Positions 33,301-45,854 of a DNA stretch of 64,000 nucleotides are shown here, one piece after another. The notes under the pieces are model-generated. The model worked only from the letters and a program-made list of their open reading frames with translations, did not search any database and had not been told where the DNA came from. The stretch's first letter is position 1. Each line of letters starts with the position of its first letter. The position numbers and the translations under genes are program-made. Origin of the DNA: Nilaparvata lugens (lineage: Eukaryota > Arthropoda > Insecta > Hemiptera > Delphacidae); assembly GCF_014356525.2 (NCBI RefSeq), contig NC_052511.1:36051121-36115120 (forward strand), in the 5' to 3' direction.

Positions 33301-34790
33301 ATGAAATTATCAATAGAATGAATAATTGTATCAAATTGATTCCTCAAAATTGATTAAGTTTAATATTCTAATAAATAAATAAAAGAAATACTCTTGAATG
33401 AAATTAATTATAATATGAATCATGAAGTCGGTTTAGAGAAAAAGAGAACATTGAAAAAAGGAAGATTGTACTACTTTTAACCACAGAGTTGGTTAAGTAA
33501 CTGATTCTGCATATGAGATTAATTTCAACTTTTCCTGTTTTTCTTCCAAGAAAACCGCAGATAAAAGCCTCAAGTGAAGGGTGCAGCTTTTTCAAACGTG
33601 TTCTCATCGGAAATAGATAATAGAGTTCAAGGAAATTTACAATATTTTTTCTTTTACCAAGAATTTTGAAAGGGAATTGTTTGCTTTTTTGGACAAACAT
33701 ACATAAGCACTTGGAAATTTAATACTATTCCAAAAAAAATGATAAACTCTTTTTAGAATCCCTTTTAGTAGGAAAATACTCTATATTATGCCACACCGTA
33801 TATTCGAAAAAAGCGATTCTGTAAGAATATATTTCAAAATATGGAAGCTTCTATAAATAATCTATTGAAAAGGAAATGTAAGTTATGTTTACTTCGATAT
33901 TGTATTTCTTAATTTACTGATTATCCTAACTTTTATTATGACAAGTTTAATGATTTAAATTTTTTATAATATTTAATTAGAAGGTGGATAGGTGGGAATG
34001 CAAGTGGGAAAGCAAGAGAAAATAAATAAATAAACTGATCAATTATTAGCCAATAATGTTTCAATATTGAGGTAGAATTTTATCTGTTGGATTATTTATA
34101 TATTTTTGAAACACTGATTTTCTGTTAATATTTTTTACCAGATCAGGATCTCATCATAAATTTAGTTTCATTTTTGACCCAATAAGTGAAGAGAAGTAAA
34201 GAACCATAACCACTTCCCAAACAATATCAATAAATGCAATTTGAGAAAATAAATCGTCACACTACTATCTAAATTTTAAGTTTCGATTCGGTCGTTTTTA
34301 TCAATTCTGATTTTTTTCACTTAATTATTATTATTAAATTTTTCATCAAATGAATTTTTTCACACTTTTCATGGTAATAATCCTGCAAGATAAATTCATT
34401 CCATATATGTTGAATATTGTCTAACTTCCTTAGAGTTTTTATAATCCATTTTTTGAAAAAATTCAAAACCAATCTAGCCTACCTTCCACCAGAATTTTTA
34501 TTGGATACCCCGATACACAAAATGCAGTACAGTAGACATATAACAATCTCATGATAAACTCTTGTAATCGCCTAGATAAATCAAATTTGAATGTAAAATT
34601 CTTAGGGTTTACTATACCCCAAATTTGAATTTGTAGTCTATCTGTATCTTCAATTGTGTTTTTACAAAAATTCAAATTATCTCCATTCTAAAAATATTGA
34701 TCATTCAACTCTGAAAATCAACTGCACCACAACACCAAAAATTAACAGTAATAACAAAAAATTTTGATAAAATAAATGACAATCTCTCAC

Positions 34791-34804
34791 CTGCGTTCTG
34801 TCAT
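34791..34804 (-). CDS. Candidate start-codon exon of the ACE-like gene (MTER|R)
   Basis: On the minus strand, AAAG precedes ATGACAGAACGCAG, which ends at a consensus donor CAG|GTGAGA. The 14 coding bases leave phase 2, exactly what the signal-peptide exon (one leading G) requires. Spliced, the N terminus would be MTERR followed by LATCLLGG..., giving a basic n-region before the hydrophobic core, as signal peptides prefer. A second ATG with the same phase sits 90 bp upstream (34907-34894, ATGGCACCTGAAAG|GTAAAT). The implied intron is 21.5 kb. The case rests only on phase, donor and signal-peptide logic; short ATG-plus-donor matches occur by chance. Confidence 0.3.
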
Positions 34805-34971
34805 CTTTATCAGTCAAGGATCGAAGGATGACTACTTAACGATGAAGAGTAACCAGTACTTTAACCACAAAACATTCAACAAACCAAATTTACCTTTCAG
34901 GTGCCATAATTCCCTCGGCGCGCTGAAACCAGTTATCAACAGAGCAACACTGCTTTGAAATGCATTCAAGT

Positions 34972-35740
34972 GATTCACCTAAAACTGACAGCATTGGTTG
35001 AATGAGAGGCATTTGTGTTATTAATGAGAGCCACTGACAGTTTTAACTATATCGAAATTTTCCCTGCTAATTATTGTCACAGGAACTTTTTAGTGTTAAA
35101 CTTTCAGAATTAATAGATTATATTATTGTTTTTTATTCGAATAATAATATGCTGACAGTTGGAAGTGAATCTAGACAGCTATTAAAACGCTTCATTAATT
35201 TGATAATAACGACAAATTAAGTTACTAAATGCCGACATGCTTTTTAATCGGTTCCTAAAACGTTTAACAACGCTGTCACTTATCGCTGATTTTTCTCTAA
35301 TTTGCTAACGACATTTTCTTATGGATAACACCAGTTTGCTTCCCACTTGACCAATGCTGCCATCCTAAAGTGGATCGGATTTCGTGGTTTCTCCTTGTTT
35401 TATCAACAGCCTTATCATTTCTTGTTTTTCACAGTTCTACACGCACCTTGAAATATTGTGTTCAAGTTGACATCGCTAAAAATCCTTAATTTGTTATGAC
35501 ACTATCAATAGCTCATCTTTGTGACTCAGGAATGAATTATTTGAACGGAAAATCCTATCTGATGTGACTCAATTCAAATTGTCATAATTTTGCTAAATGG
35601 GAAGTAATGAAGTTATTCACAAGGAATGCTGACAGATTAAAGAGGATGAGATTCTTTTTCAACCTGTCATTGTTAGTTAAATGGGAAGCTTAGATATCAT
35701 TCATGATGATAACTGACAGCTTAAAGTGAATCTCACTGTA
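34972..35740. repeat. Cluster of three or four CTGTCAGCATT-type hairpins
   Basis: Units at about 34975-35045 (AACTGACAGCATTGGTTGAA ... GCCACTGACAGTTTTAA), 35573-35645 (AATTGTCATAATTTTGCTAA ... AGGAATGCTGACAGATTAAA) and 35650-35740 (AACCTGTCATTGTTAGTTAA ... AACTGACAGCTTAAAGTGAA-TCTCACT). A lone half-unit with GCTGACAGTTGGAAGTGAAT is at 35150. Confidence 0.65.
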
Positions 35741-36298
35741 ATTCGTGTGGAAAAAGTTGTTTTTGTGCCATGAAATAATGTTGGATGATTGTTTAGGAGA
35801 TTAATTAATAAATTGTCATACTATAATTGAAAGATTATATTGACAAGTTAGTATGTTATCACTATATATTTCCATTGTCAGTGCACTTTGTTGATTGTTG
35901 TAACATGTCAAATTTAGAAATTAGTTTTATCTCAAAACTGGAAATTTTGAAACAAACTTGGGAAATATTTTAGTTGCAATGTGAATTCCAATAATTTGAC
36001 AAGTTGTTTTGTTTAGTTTTGTAACATTTATTACTTCCATTCAATTATTCTCAACGTTCTTGGATTCATTAATATTTTAACAGGAAATGTCAGTGTAATC
36101 TGTACAAATAATGGGAAATATTGAGTTATAATAGTGTGAATTCTAAAACTGAATTTGACGGTTTTTTTTTGTTTGATAACTTACCGATATTATTATTGCA
36201 TTTCCTTCATTTATTATTTGAAATATTGAAATCTGTTCCACTCTTCCGGAATCAGTGCAATTTTCCAATTATCAATGGTAAACTCCTTTTTAATATTA

Positions 36299-36575
36299 TC
36301 ATAGAAAAACAATAGCGTAAGTAGATATCCCATGGTATAGGGAATTTATGTCGCAACATTTACTGTTATCTCAAGCCGATTACTGTCGATTATTGTAAAT
36401 TTTTACTGTTTTGTTGGGGTGATAGTGTGTAAACGGCACAATTTGAGAGACTACCAGCGTCACACAGCTGCATAGGAAAGAACTACGTGAACAATCGGCT
36501 TGTGATAACAGTAAAAGTTGCGACATAAACCCTCTGTACCATGGGATATCTACTTATGCTATCGTTTCTCTATGG
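36299..36575. mobile_element. CCATAGAGAA MITE (copy 3)
   Basis: Same arms as 12505-12765: CAATAGCGTAAGTAGATATC-CCATGGTATAGGG and AGTAAAAGTTGCGACATAAA at the right, ending GATATCTACTTATGCTATCG-TTTCTCTATGG then TA. A very diverged fourth relative is at about 37530-37655. Confidence 0.82.
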
Positions 36576-38152
36576 TATTATTCCTATAACGATTATTTCC
36601 ATTGTTAATCTGATCCACTCCATTTTCATCAATAGAATTCATGTATGTATTTTTGAATGAATCTGCATGTGCTTTGATTAATGAATGAAAAAACACGGTT
36701 CCTCCAGATTTTTTTGGAAACTGATCCTTTTAGACTGATTCTATGTGGATAAAATGGTGGGTGTATTATATGAACTGGATTGTTGAAAACAGAAAATCAC
36801 AACTTATTAAAAGAGGAAAAAGAATGGATAAGAGGAAAACTGAGACCTAGACCTAGAACTGAATTTTTCTGATAAAAATTCGTTCAGCACTCAAAATACA
36901 GTGATATGCTACACTATAATACTGATCCTGGTGTTATAATGCGTAGAAAATAATTACCGTATTCCAAGTTATAATGTTGTTTTATTTGAAAATTAACCCA
37001 GAGATAAAATAGCACAAAAATATATCCCATGTCATATGCATTTTATGTTCCAAAATTCACTGTTTGTGTGTTTTTCAAGACAATAGTCCATATAAATACT
37101 TCTTTTAATTGTGTAAAAATTATTAAAACTCGAAAATTTTTATATTATTTTCTGTGCATCCATATTTTGTTTATCAAATAGCCTACTTGATTATTGATAA
37201 AATTCAACATCCATAGATTATCATCCATCAACAGAATATTATTGTTAAGAATATTTGTACTGCTGTTATTAGTTTAAAAACCGTATTTCTTTTTTTAGAG
37301 CTCAAGGCTTCTTTTTCCAGTCACGCCAAAAACTACTAGTATTGATTGATATATAAATAGATATATGTCAGAGATGCATATATATTGATATATCCATGGA
37401 CAATTCTGGTATTGGTATTGTAATGTAATGATTATTTTATTTGTAAAAATATCTCTTGTATTTGGCAATAAATTCATTATTCATTAATCATTATTCATCA
37501 TTCATTTTCGTGAAGCAGTATGACGCTGGTATAGTCTCTCACACTGTGCCCTGTGCATATAGCTAGTAATCGACAGCAATCGGCTTGAACAAACAGTAAA
37601 ATTTAGAACCTAAACACTCTGTAGCACGGGATATCTTCTTATATCTTTGCTCTATGTATATGATAGTTCCAAGATCTTAAATCACAAATATTTTAGCAAA
37701 GTTCACTCTCAGTGTTTTTTTCGAACTCAAACTCAGCATAACATGACATCTCCTATATTCAGCAGTAGCCCACCTGTAGGCTATCATAAACGTTCAGCTT
37801 AATTTGCATGATTCGTCGAAAAATATTGGCTCAGGTCATGAGCATCTCCACTGTATTATATCTATAGATCTCAGAGACACTTATAGAAATTCATGCACGC
37901 ATCTGATATATCTATTTATGTGTCAATATAACACGATCTTATGTCATGAACAGATCTTATATATCTATAGATGCATGTCCATCTCGGAGCTACTCTGCTA
38001 TTCATGCATCTCTGATATATCTATTTATGTATAAATAGAACAAAATCTTAGGTCATGAACAGTTCTACTTTTCAGACACATTTCAGAACTGTCTATGGAT
38101 ATATCAATATAGATGCATCTCTGACATGTATCTATTTATATATCAATCAATA

Positions 38153-38972
38153 CTAGCCGTCAGGCTCGCTTCGCTTGCCATATCCGTCTAACCAGGGGGC
38201 TCCGCCCCCTGGACCACCGACTGGATAATCCAAAAATAAGATCAGCGGACTCGCTTCGCTCGCCTACATTTTTCATTTGAGCATGCTTCATTCCATCAGA
38301 AAGTCAAAGTACTGAGGAAACGCAGAAAAGCTGAGAAAAACGTTGGAAAAACGCTGATTTTGAGCGTATCTTTGATGAAATATTAAAGTCACCTCATCAC
38401 AAAATTTGTAGACCCTAGCTAAACCTCTGTACCAAATTTGAACATGTTCTGTCTATTACTTGATGAAAGAACTGAGAAAACGCAAGAAACTGCTAATTTT
38501 GGGCATATCTTTGGCATTATTTCAAATTCCTTCTAACACAACATTTTCACACCCTTAGCTTCTGTACTAAATTTGAGCAATTTCTATTCATTTGTTCTCG
38601 ATAAATCTGAGAAAAAGTAAAAAAAAAACGCTGGAAAAACGTTAATTTTGGGCGTATCTTTGACGTTATTGCAATAAATTCCTTCTAACACAACATTATT
38701 ACACCCTAGATGAGCTTATGTATTAAATTTGAACATTTTCTGTTCATTTGTTCTCGATAAAGCTGAGAAAACGCTGAAAAACGCTGGAAAAACGCCGATT
38801 TTGGGCGTATCTTTGGATTTTTTTCCAAATCCGTTTTTAGTGCGCCTCTAAAGGGCCAACTGAACATACCTACCAAATTTGAACGTTTTTGGTCCGGTAG
38901 ATTTTCAGTTCTGCGAGTGATTGGATGAGTGCGTCAGTCAGTCAGTGAGTGCCATTTCGCTTTTATATATAG
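38153..38972 (-). mobile_element. Helitron-like non-autonomous repeat (copy B, reversed)
   Basis: Read on the minus strand it runs from TATATATAAAAGCGAAATGG through CTACCGGACCAAAAACGTTC and several AACGCTGA/GGCGTATCTTTG units to GGCGGAGCCCCCTGG and GCGAGCCTGACGGCTAG|T. Ends agree with copy C at 43338-44028. The CTAG terminus before T and the lack of target duplication fit a Helitron derivative. Confidence 0.55.
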
Positions 38973-39417
38973 ATAACAGATGTTAGGTCATGAACACAGA
39001 TATTATATATCTATATAGATACGTATCAGAACTGTCTATAGATGTATTTATCTTTGCATCTATATGATATATCTATCTATTCATGTATCAATAGAACAAG
39101 ATCTCAGGTCATGAACAGATCTATAGATATGTCTCAGAATTGTCGATGGATCTCTAATATATCTATTTAGGTATTTATATATCAATAGAAGCAGCAGTGA
39201 CTGTGTGGCTTCACTGACAAAACATGTTTGAAGAGACAAGACAGAGGGGCATTGACACAAAAACGAAAAAAACAGCTGCTAAACCGGACCTGGACTGTAA
39301 ACTTGAGAGAACAAGCATGAGTGGAGATGTCCCTTGAATTTGATAGGGTCAAATCATGTAATGCGAAATGCGAATGGATACAAATTAACATAAGGAAAGG
39401 TTGCTGTCTTGACGAAT

Positions 39418-39715
39418 GAAAATATGACCTAAGAAATGAATAGGATGAACATAGTAGCAGAGACAAAAAAATAAGCTAGGTAAAAGTATCTTAACTCTAT
39501 GATAGTAGACTGCCAAACAATTTTTTGTATAGAGGAAAAGTTTCCAAGGAAAATTTATTTATTTAAAATATGACCTAAGAAATTAATAGGATGAACATAT
39601 AGTAGCAGAGACAAAAAATAAGCTAGGTTTAAGTATCTTTACTCTATGATAGTAGACTGCCAAACAATGTTTTTTAGAGAAAAAAATTCCAAGGGAAATT
39701 TATTTATTTAGGCTA
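39418..39715. repeat. About 148-bp tandem duplication
   Basis: AAAATATGACCTAAGAAATG-AATAGGATGAACATAGTAGC ... AATTTATTTATTT occurs twice in succession. Confidence 0.85.
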
Positions 39716-40960
39716 TTTAATTAAATACGAATTTTTAGGCCCAAAACAGTCACCATTATTTAATGTACGAATAATGAATTTATTGCCAAATACAAGAAAT
39801 ATTTTTACAAACAAAATAATCATTAAATTACAATAGTTTTTAGCCTGACTCGAAAAAGAAGCCTTGAGCTTCAGTTCTAAAAATAAGAAATACCTATTCA
39901 TTTTTTCATCTAATAACAGCAGTACAATAATGATACATTTCTGTTGATGGATGATAATCTATGGATGTTGAATTTTATCAATAGTCAAGTACTTAATAAA
40001 CAAAATATAGATACACAGAAAAATAATATAAAAATTGTCAAGTTTTAATAATTTTCACACAATTAATATTGCCAAAAATTGTTGATTTAGCCAACTCAAT
40101 TCTCAATTTTAAAATAATAGTTGTGTTCTACCCACAATCTTATTAATCTCAATTTGGTTTTTGTTATTTTATCCTTAATAAAGTCTTCCAGAATTTTATT
40201 TATTAGTTTATTACTCTGATATTCAAATTGGTGTTTACTAGATGTGAGAGAACTTCAAATGTAAAGGAAAAATTATGAGTAGGTAGTTTAATGTTATGCA
40301 TACTGTATAGTATTTGATATAACAGGGGCATCTGGGAATGCTTGTTTTCTATTTCCTTTCCTTATTCTATTCTCCATCGAAAAAATGTGATATGAGTTTT
40401 TCATAATTTAAGAAGTGATGCTCTTGAAGACTTGTGTAGCCTGTTAATAAATAATATCAATGAACTATTTCAATAGTTATCTTTTCAATTGAGAGCATCA
40501 GTAGTAAGAAGCTTTTATTCAAGGCAATGTTTTTCTTATTACGTTTTAAACTATCGTCGAAACCGAAGACTATATCTATTATTCACATTTCTCTCAGACC
40601 AAATTCAATCCGAGACTTATTCATATTTATATATTTCACATTGATAATATTATTATTTTTCAAGCAGTGATAATTCCGACAATACTGTAATATAAGTTAC
40701 ATCACTCATAGGAATTTGATCAACACTGCTTAAAAGTGAGTTTTCCACTTCAAAAGATTTTTTTTCAATTCAATGTTGAGAAAAGGACGGATACACAATA
40801 CAGTCATACAAAATATCGAATACAGAAAAACAGACACAGTTAACGGATGTGTACTGAATATTGTCATTCCTATATTGCATAGATAACCACAGCTTCCTTC
40901 AATAATAGCTACCGTATAGAGGGGAATGTGACGTAGGCCTAACCAAAAAGTTATCCTTAT

Positions 40961-41106
40961 GAAAACACACGCAATAAAAAACTATCAAGTTTACCCTTCA
41001 TTTCATCTCAATACTAGGCCAACTAGTTCCAACTCTCCACTTTAATATAGAAACTAGTATAGTGGTGAAATTAAATAAAGGGTACTTGATTGTTTTTATT
41101 GTGTAT
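40961..41106. repeat. Palindromic MITE-like element
   Basis: AAAACACACGCAATAAAAAA-CTATCAAGTTTACCCTT pairs with AAAGGGTACTTGATTGTTTT-TATTGTGTATTTT; CTAGTTCCAAC...ATAGAAACTAG lies in the middle. Confidence 0.65.
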
Positions 41107-41149
41107 TTTAATAATCAGTATCCCTTAAAAGAATATTGAATATTGATTT

Positions 41150-41305
41150 ATCTTTTTTTATAAAATAGAATTATAGTAGGCCTACCCTTTTTTGAAATTA
41201 ATCAAATATTATATTAAAAATACAAATTATTACTTGTATTATTAATCAATTATTTTATTGATTTCAAAAAGGGTACTATAATTATAATTTATAAATAAAA
41301 ATAAA
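41150..41305. repeat. Palindromic element with AAATCAAT/CCCTTTTT arms
   Basis: TAGAATTATAGTAGGCCTAC-CCTTTTTTGAAATTAATCAA mirrors TTGATTTCAAAAAGGGTACT-ATAATTATAATTT. A weaker related sequence is near 4335-4400. Confidence 0.55.
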
Positions 41306-43337
41306 TAGCCCTGAATTAATACATTTTTAGAAGATATGATTTATCTTTAAATTATGATCCAGTTGAATGCCAAAATTCATTGAATAAATCCGATATCAAT
41401 CTGTAATAAATGTAATAGATTCATGATTGATTTTTATTCTTCATCTTATACTTGAAAGAATACTTTGATTTTCTTATTATGAATGTCTACGGAAACCGTA
41501 ATATACATGCAGCAACTACCTGTCTATAGCACATCCCAGTTCTATAGCTACATATTTTTTCAGAGTTCTACAGGCGTGTTGTTGAAACGAGCATGTTAGT
41601 TGACTTGGAAAGATATTAGTCCACTTCTTTAGTTGCAAGTGCAAATATTGAGCACAACTCTCTGGGGACAATAGCGTAGATAATCTCTAGAGTTGTTGTG
41701 TCTCCCACCTCGATTGTAATGCTAATAGATTTATGAGTCTAGCAACGGCCAACTTATAGGTACCTAGGTACTCATACTCCTTATAATCAGTGGAATAACT
41801 AAGTTCCTCATTAGTTGTAACTTTGAAAACATCGAGTTGTCATTCTATCAACTTGCTTGGGTCCTGCCGAAAAATAATAAGCAATTTTGTTAATTTATTT
41901 TTATTGAATGTTATCTAGTTTTAATCGATATACGATATATTAATATTCATAAATAAGTGTGATATTTTAACAAGTTTTCTGGGCTGATAAATATAAAAAT
42001 TGCATTGAAATGATCAAGCAATAGAATAACAATGTGAATCAAATTATTGGGCCAGAGTTGGAACAAAGCAAATTTGCAACCAAATAGCTTGATAGGAGGT
42101 AAAAAAATCAGCTATCTTCAGGTAGTTGAAGATTTGGACATTAAGATTTTCTTTATTCTATTTATTTATTTATACATTGATACATACAATAACATCTTCA
42201 AGGATGTGTTATAGACAGGTAGTCGCTGCATGTTATGGTTCCCTTACAGTGGTGCCATTTCACCAAACTGCTAGGGGGGGGCAAAAACCAAGAGGTATGA
42301 GGGGGGGAAGGAATACTCCCAAAGGATAGAGGGTCCTGGGTTTCCCCATAAATGCTACATTTCGAAGATGTTATATGCTTCATTTTCTCCAGTTTTATAC
42401 AAATGTGGTTGATGTATCAATACAAGCATTCAGGCCTACATTATTAGTATGAATCATGAAGTATTTATTAGAAATATAGGCCTACAGAGAGGCCCTAAAG
42501 TAGGAATTCACTGAAACAGATTTCTTAAAAATCATGGAAAAAGATAAATTTTTCTTTTAAAATGACAATTTCAACAATTTTATTGGGGATCATATTCTAA
42601 TTGGAAAATAACTTCCACTTAGAAAGCTAAAGAAACATTAAGTTGTTCCCATAATTCTCACCAACTCTGTACACACATTTATGATTGTCTGATTGTGCCC
42701 TTTCTTTTGCTTTCACTGTGACATCTTGCAACTTGTTAATTCTCACGTTGAAATTTATGCAATATAACTCACTTATTGTGCCCTCATCAATAATTGTACG
42801 GTAGGTAACCCATTCTATATTTAAGCATCAACTATACCACAGAGAAAAATATATTCTTTATTACTCCGTACCCATACTTCCAAAGCAATTTTGCTACATT
42901 GTTGATACTGTAGAAGGAATTATACTACTGCTGTTTAAAAAATGTATTAAATCAGTATGAGTTTCTAAGGAGTCGTGTAGATAGACCCGCATTTTCATTA
43001 TTCATCTGATCCCTGGGGGGGGGGCCTAGATAAAATGGCGCCCCTGTTTCCTTATCTCTATTTTCTTTAACATTATATAGTATATTTGGTATGTATAACT
43101 TAATATATAAATGAAAAATGGAATATATAATTTTAAATACAGTGTGTAATATAATAATAGGATAACAACTAATAATAGAGATATTAATTTATAAATAGGA
43201 AAAATGTAGTAGGTACTCGTACATTCAGTTTAATTTGATTAAATGTTTATACATGAATGTAGTCTCCATGTAGCATCGATTGCAGTAAATATAATTCAAC
43301 AGATGCCGTACATAAGGCAGACTGGCATCTTCTATAT

Positions 43338-44028
43338 AATTATATAAAAGCGAAATGGCACTCACTCACTGACTGACCCACTCACTCACTCACTCACTCA
43401 CTCACTCACTCGCATAACTAAAAATCTACCGGACCAAAAACGTTCAAATTTGGTAGGTATGTTCAGTTGGCCCTTTAGAGGCGCACTAAGAAATCTTTTG
43501 GCAATATTTCAACTCTAAGGGTTGTTTTTAAGGGTTTAAAGTTCGTCTTTTAGCATGTATATTCTTCTTCTCCCAATCTCTTTATTATAATTGAAATTTC
43601 CATATCATATGTTACTATAGAACTATAATCTAGATAGAGTACCTCTTCGAAACAGTTGTTAACTGGCAACTAAATTAATAATTTTGTCAGGTTGGCATTA
43701 AGTTGAGTTGACTTTGTTAGGTTGGCACCAAGTTGAAGATTTAAATGCATTTATCGCGGAAAAATTGATTGAGCACTGCTACTTCAATCCTGGGAATATT
43801 TTATTTCTAGCCGTCAGGCTCGCTTCGCTCGCCATATCCGTTTAGCCAGACGTTTAGTCTGGACCCCCGACTGGATTGTCTTAACATATGATGCAAATGC
43901 TCAAATGAAAAATGCAGGCGAGCGAAGCGAGTCTGCTGATCTCATTTTTGGACGATCCAGTCGGGGGTCCAGGGGGCGGAGCCCCCTTGCTAGACGGATA
44001 TGGCGAGCGAAGCGAGCCTGACGGCTAG
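43338..44028 (+). mobile_element. Helitron-like non-autonomous repeat (copy C, composite)
   Basis: 5' part 43338-43500 (TATATAAAAGCGAAATGGCA, (ACTC)n, TCTACCGGACCAAAAACGTT) is followed by unrelated sequence. Then comes an inverted copy of the 3' end (43808-43884, TAGCCGTCAGGCTCGCTTCG) and a direct 3' end (43905-44028) with GGGGGCGGAGCCCCC and GCGAGCCTGACGGCTAG|T. The inverted and direct ends together form a large GC-rich hairpin. Confidence 0.55.
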
Positions 44029-44621
44029 TTAATAATAAAATTTAGTTCAACTGATGAGAAAATAGTGTTTCTTTCGAAAACCAGGCAAAATTACTATAAT
44101 CAACCGACATCTAATGGTGTTATATGTGATTTATCATATATGTTGATCTTGTGATTGAATTTCATTCTTGGATTAGAAAAAAACGTGAAACAATATAGGA
44201 AAATGGTCCTGATTTTGCAATCAGGTAGATAGATTTATCATGATTTTTATAAATGTATAAATAAATAAATCATTCAAGAAACAACATATAAATAGTAAGT
44301 AGATGGATAAATTATTTCGGCTGGAAAGTATAATATGGCTATTTAATTGAAAAAAACTGAGGGAAAAGTGAGATCGAGGTAGAGGAGTCAAAATGGTTCA
44401 CGACTTCAACTTACCTATCAAGTTGAAATAATGTTCCTGTATAAGAAACCGGTCTAAAGGTCAACGCTCTACAGAGGAGTGTTTCTGCATTGTTGTGGGT
44501 GTTCATAGAATTTATTGTTGCCACAAGATGATAAACTGGATCTATTTGTTAGTATTATCGGTCACTTAAGCTGGAACCGGAGAGTGTAAAATGTATATTA
44601 TCTATGTACCGGTATGTAGGC

Positions 44622-45339
44622 TATAGAGAGGTCCACTTTATATAATGGCAGTGACGAAAGATGGGAGAACATCAGAGTTGCCGATTCTCTGCCTTGCCTT
44701 TGCCTTCTAAATAGGATGATGGATAGATGTATACCCATACCGGTTTATCTGTTGTGATATTAACCGCCATACTAAGCGCTATAATGTAGCGCTCATCGAA
44801 TTTCCATCAAGCTGTTGTCAATATTTGCAGTAGCAGAAGTCTTCGGGGTGAATCACAGCATTTAATTTGGATTTTCGTTTAATAATAATTAGTTTCATTA
44901 GATTAAACAAGGAAGAAAAATGATAGAATAGTGAGACACGTACACGTTATAACTGCAATATTTGATTAACATTAATGTTGCTATATTTGTCTATCATTCA
45001 ACAAAGCAGATAGGTACGGTAGCGCATTTAATTTGGATTTCCGTTTAATAATAATCATTAATATTAACCGTTTATTCTTGTTTAAAATAATCGATTACCG
45101 TATATATTTCGCTTGTCAAGAAAATATATTATTTAATGCAGATTAAATAATAAAAGTTCATACCGTAATTGAAATAAAATATTTTGTTAATTAATTATAT
45201 TTCTACATTTTGAAAAACTGATCTGGCAACGTTGTGGAGCTAGAGAAGGATAGCTCTATCTGGTTTGTCGAATAATAGCCAAGAGTAGCAGCACCAATGT
45301 TTATGAAATACTGCCATTATAACTTGGACCTCACTATAG
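44622..45339. mobile_element. AGTGAGGTCCAAGTTATA element (complete, 718 bp)
   Basis: Left TATAGAGAGGTCCACTTTAT-ATAATGGCAGT and right ACTGCCATTATAACTTGGAC-CTCACTATA form inverted termini. The interior shares long blocks with the truncated copy at 13331-13863. No transposase frame. Confidence 0.78.
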
Positions 45340-45685
45340 AATGTACAGTCTATACTCTCTGGCTGAAACTTGAATATTCTTCAAAGTTTTGCATATTGTT
45401 GGAAATTATGTTAAACAAGCTCATACATTGAGAGATTAAACTGAAAATCTCAATGAATATATTGCTCCTTATATTATTGATTATTGAACTTTGAAATTGA
45501 TTGTAGTTCATCACAGTCATGCTAAACATTGACATAATAATATCAAAGTTCAATAATTATATATTTTTCAATATCAAATTACAATTAAGTGTTTGTTTCA
45601 TCCTTACAAATTAATAATGTCTAGCCAATTCATCCTTGAACTTAAATTCTCTGGAACCTATTTTTTGGAAATTCTACTGTTCATT

Positions 45686-45854
45686 AAGGTGCGTACAGAT
45701 ATACGCGCCGCGAACATGGGCAATTCACTTTTAATCAGCTGACTATATCTGTATTTTTACAGAAACGGTATAAGATATAGATATAAAAAGCTTGGCATCA
45801 GCTGATTAAAAGTGAGTTGCTCATGTTCGCGGCGCGTATATTTGTACGCACCTT
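45686..45854. mobile_element. 169-bp MITE with GC-rich perfect arms
   Basis: AAGGTGCGTACAGATATACG-CGCCGCGAACATG and CATGTTCGCGGCGCGTATAT-TTGTACGCACCTT form the ends; CACTTTTAATCAGCTGA is also mirrored. The CpG-rich arms contrast with the AT-rich flanks. Confidence 0.85.

Larger units (their letters stand above)
18810..34780. other. Gene-free repeat-rich stretch (probable ACE upstream/first intron)
   Basis: Apart from the MITEs, microsatellites and tandem repeats listed separately, I see no exon with flanking splice sites or recognisable protein similarity. Frames up to about 85 aa occur at the rate expected for AT-rich DNA and none has a credible composition. Confidence 0.6.

Noticed and set aside
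42126..42383. Overlapping frames on both strands near a GGGGGG run
   Set aside because: No conserved motif, no splice sites and composition typical of non-coding DNA.
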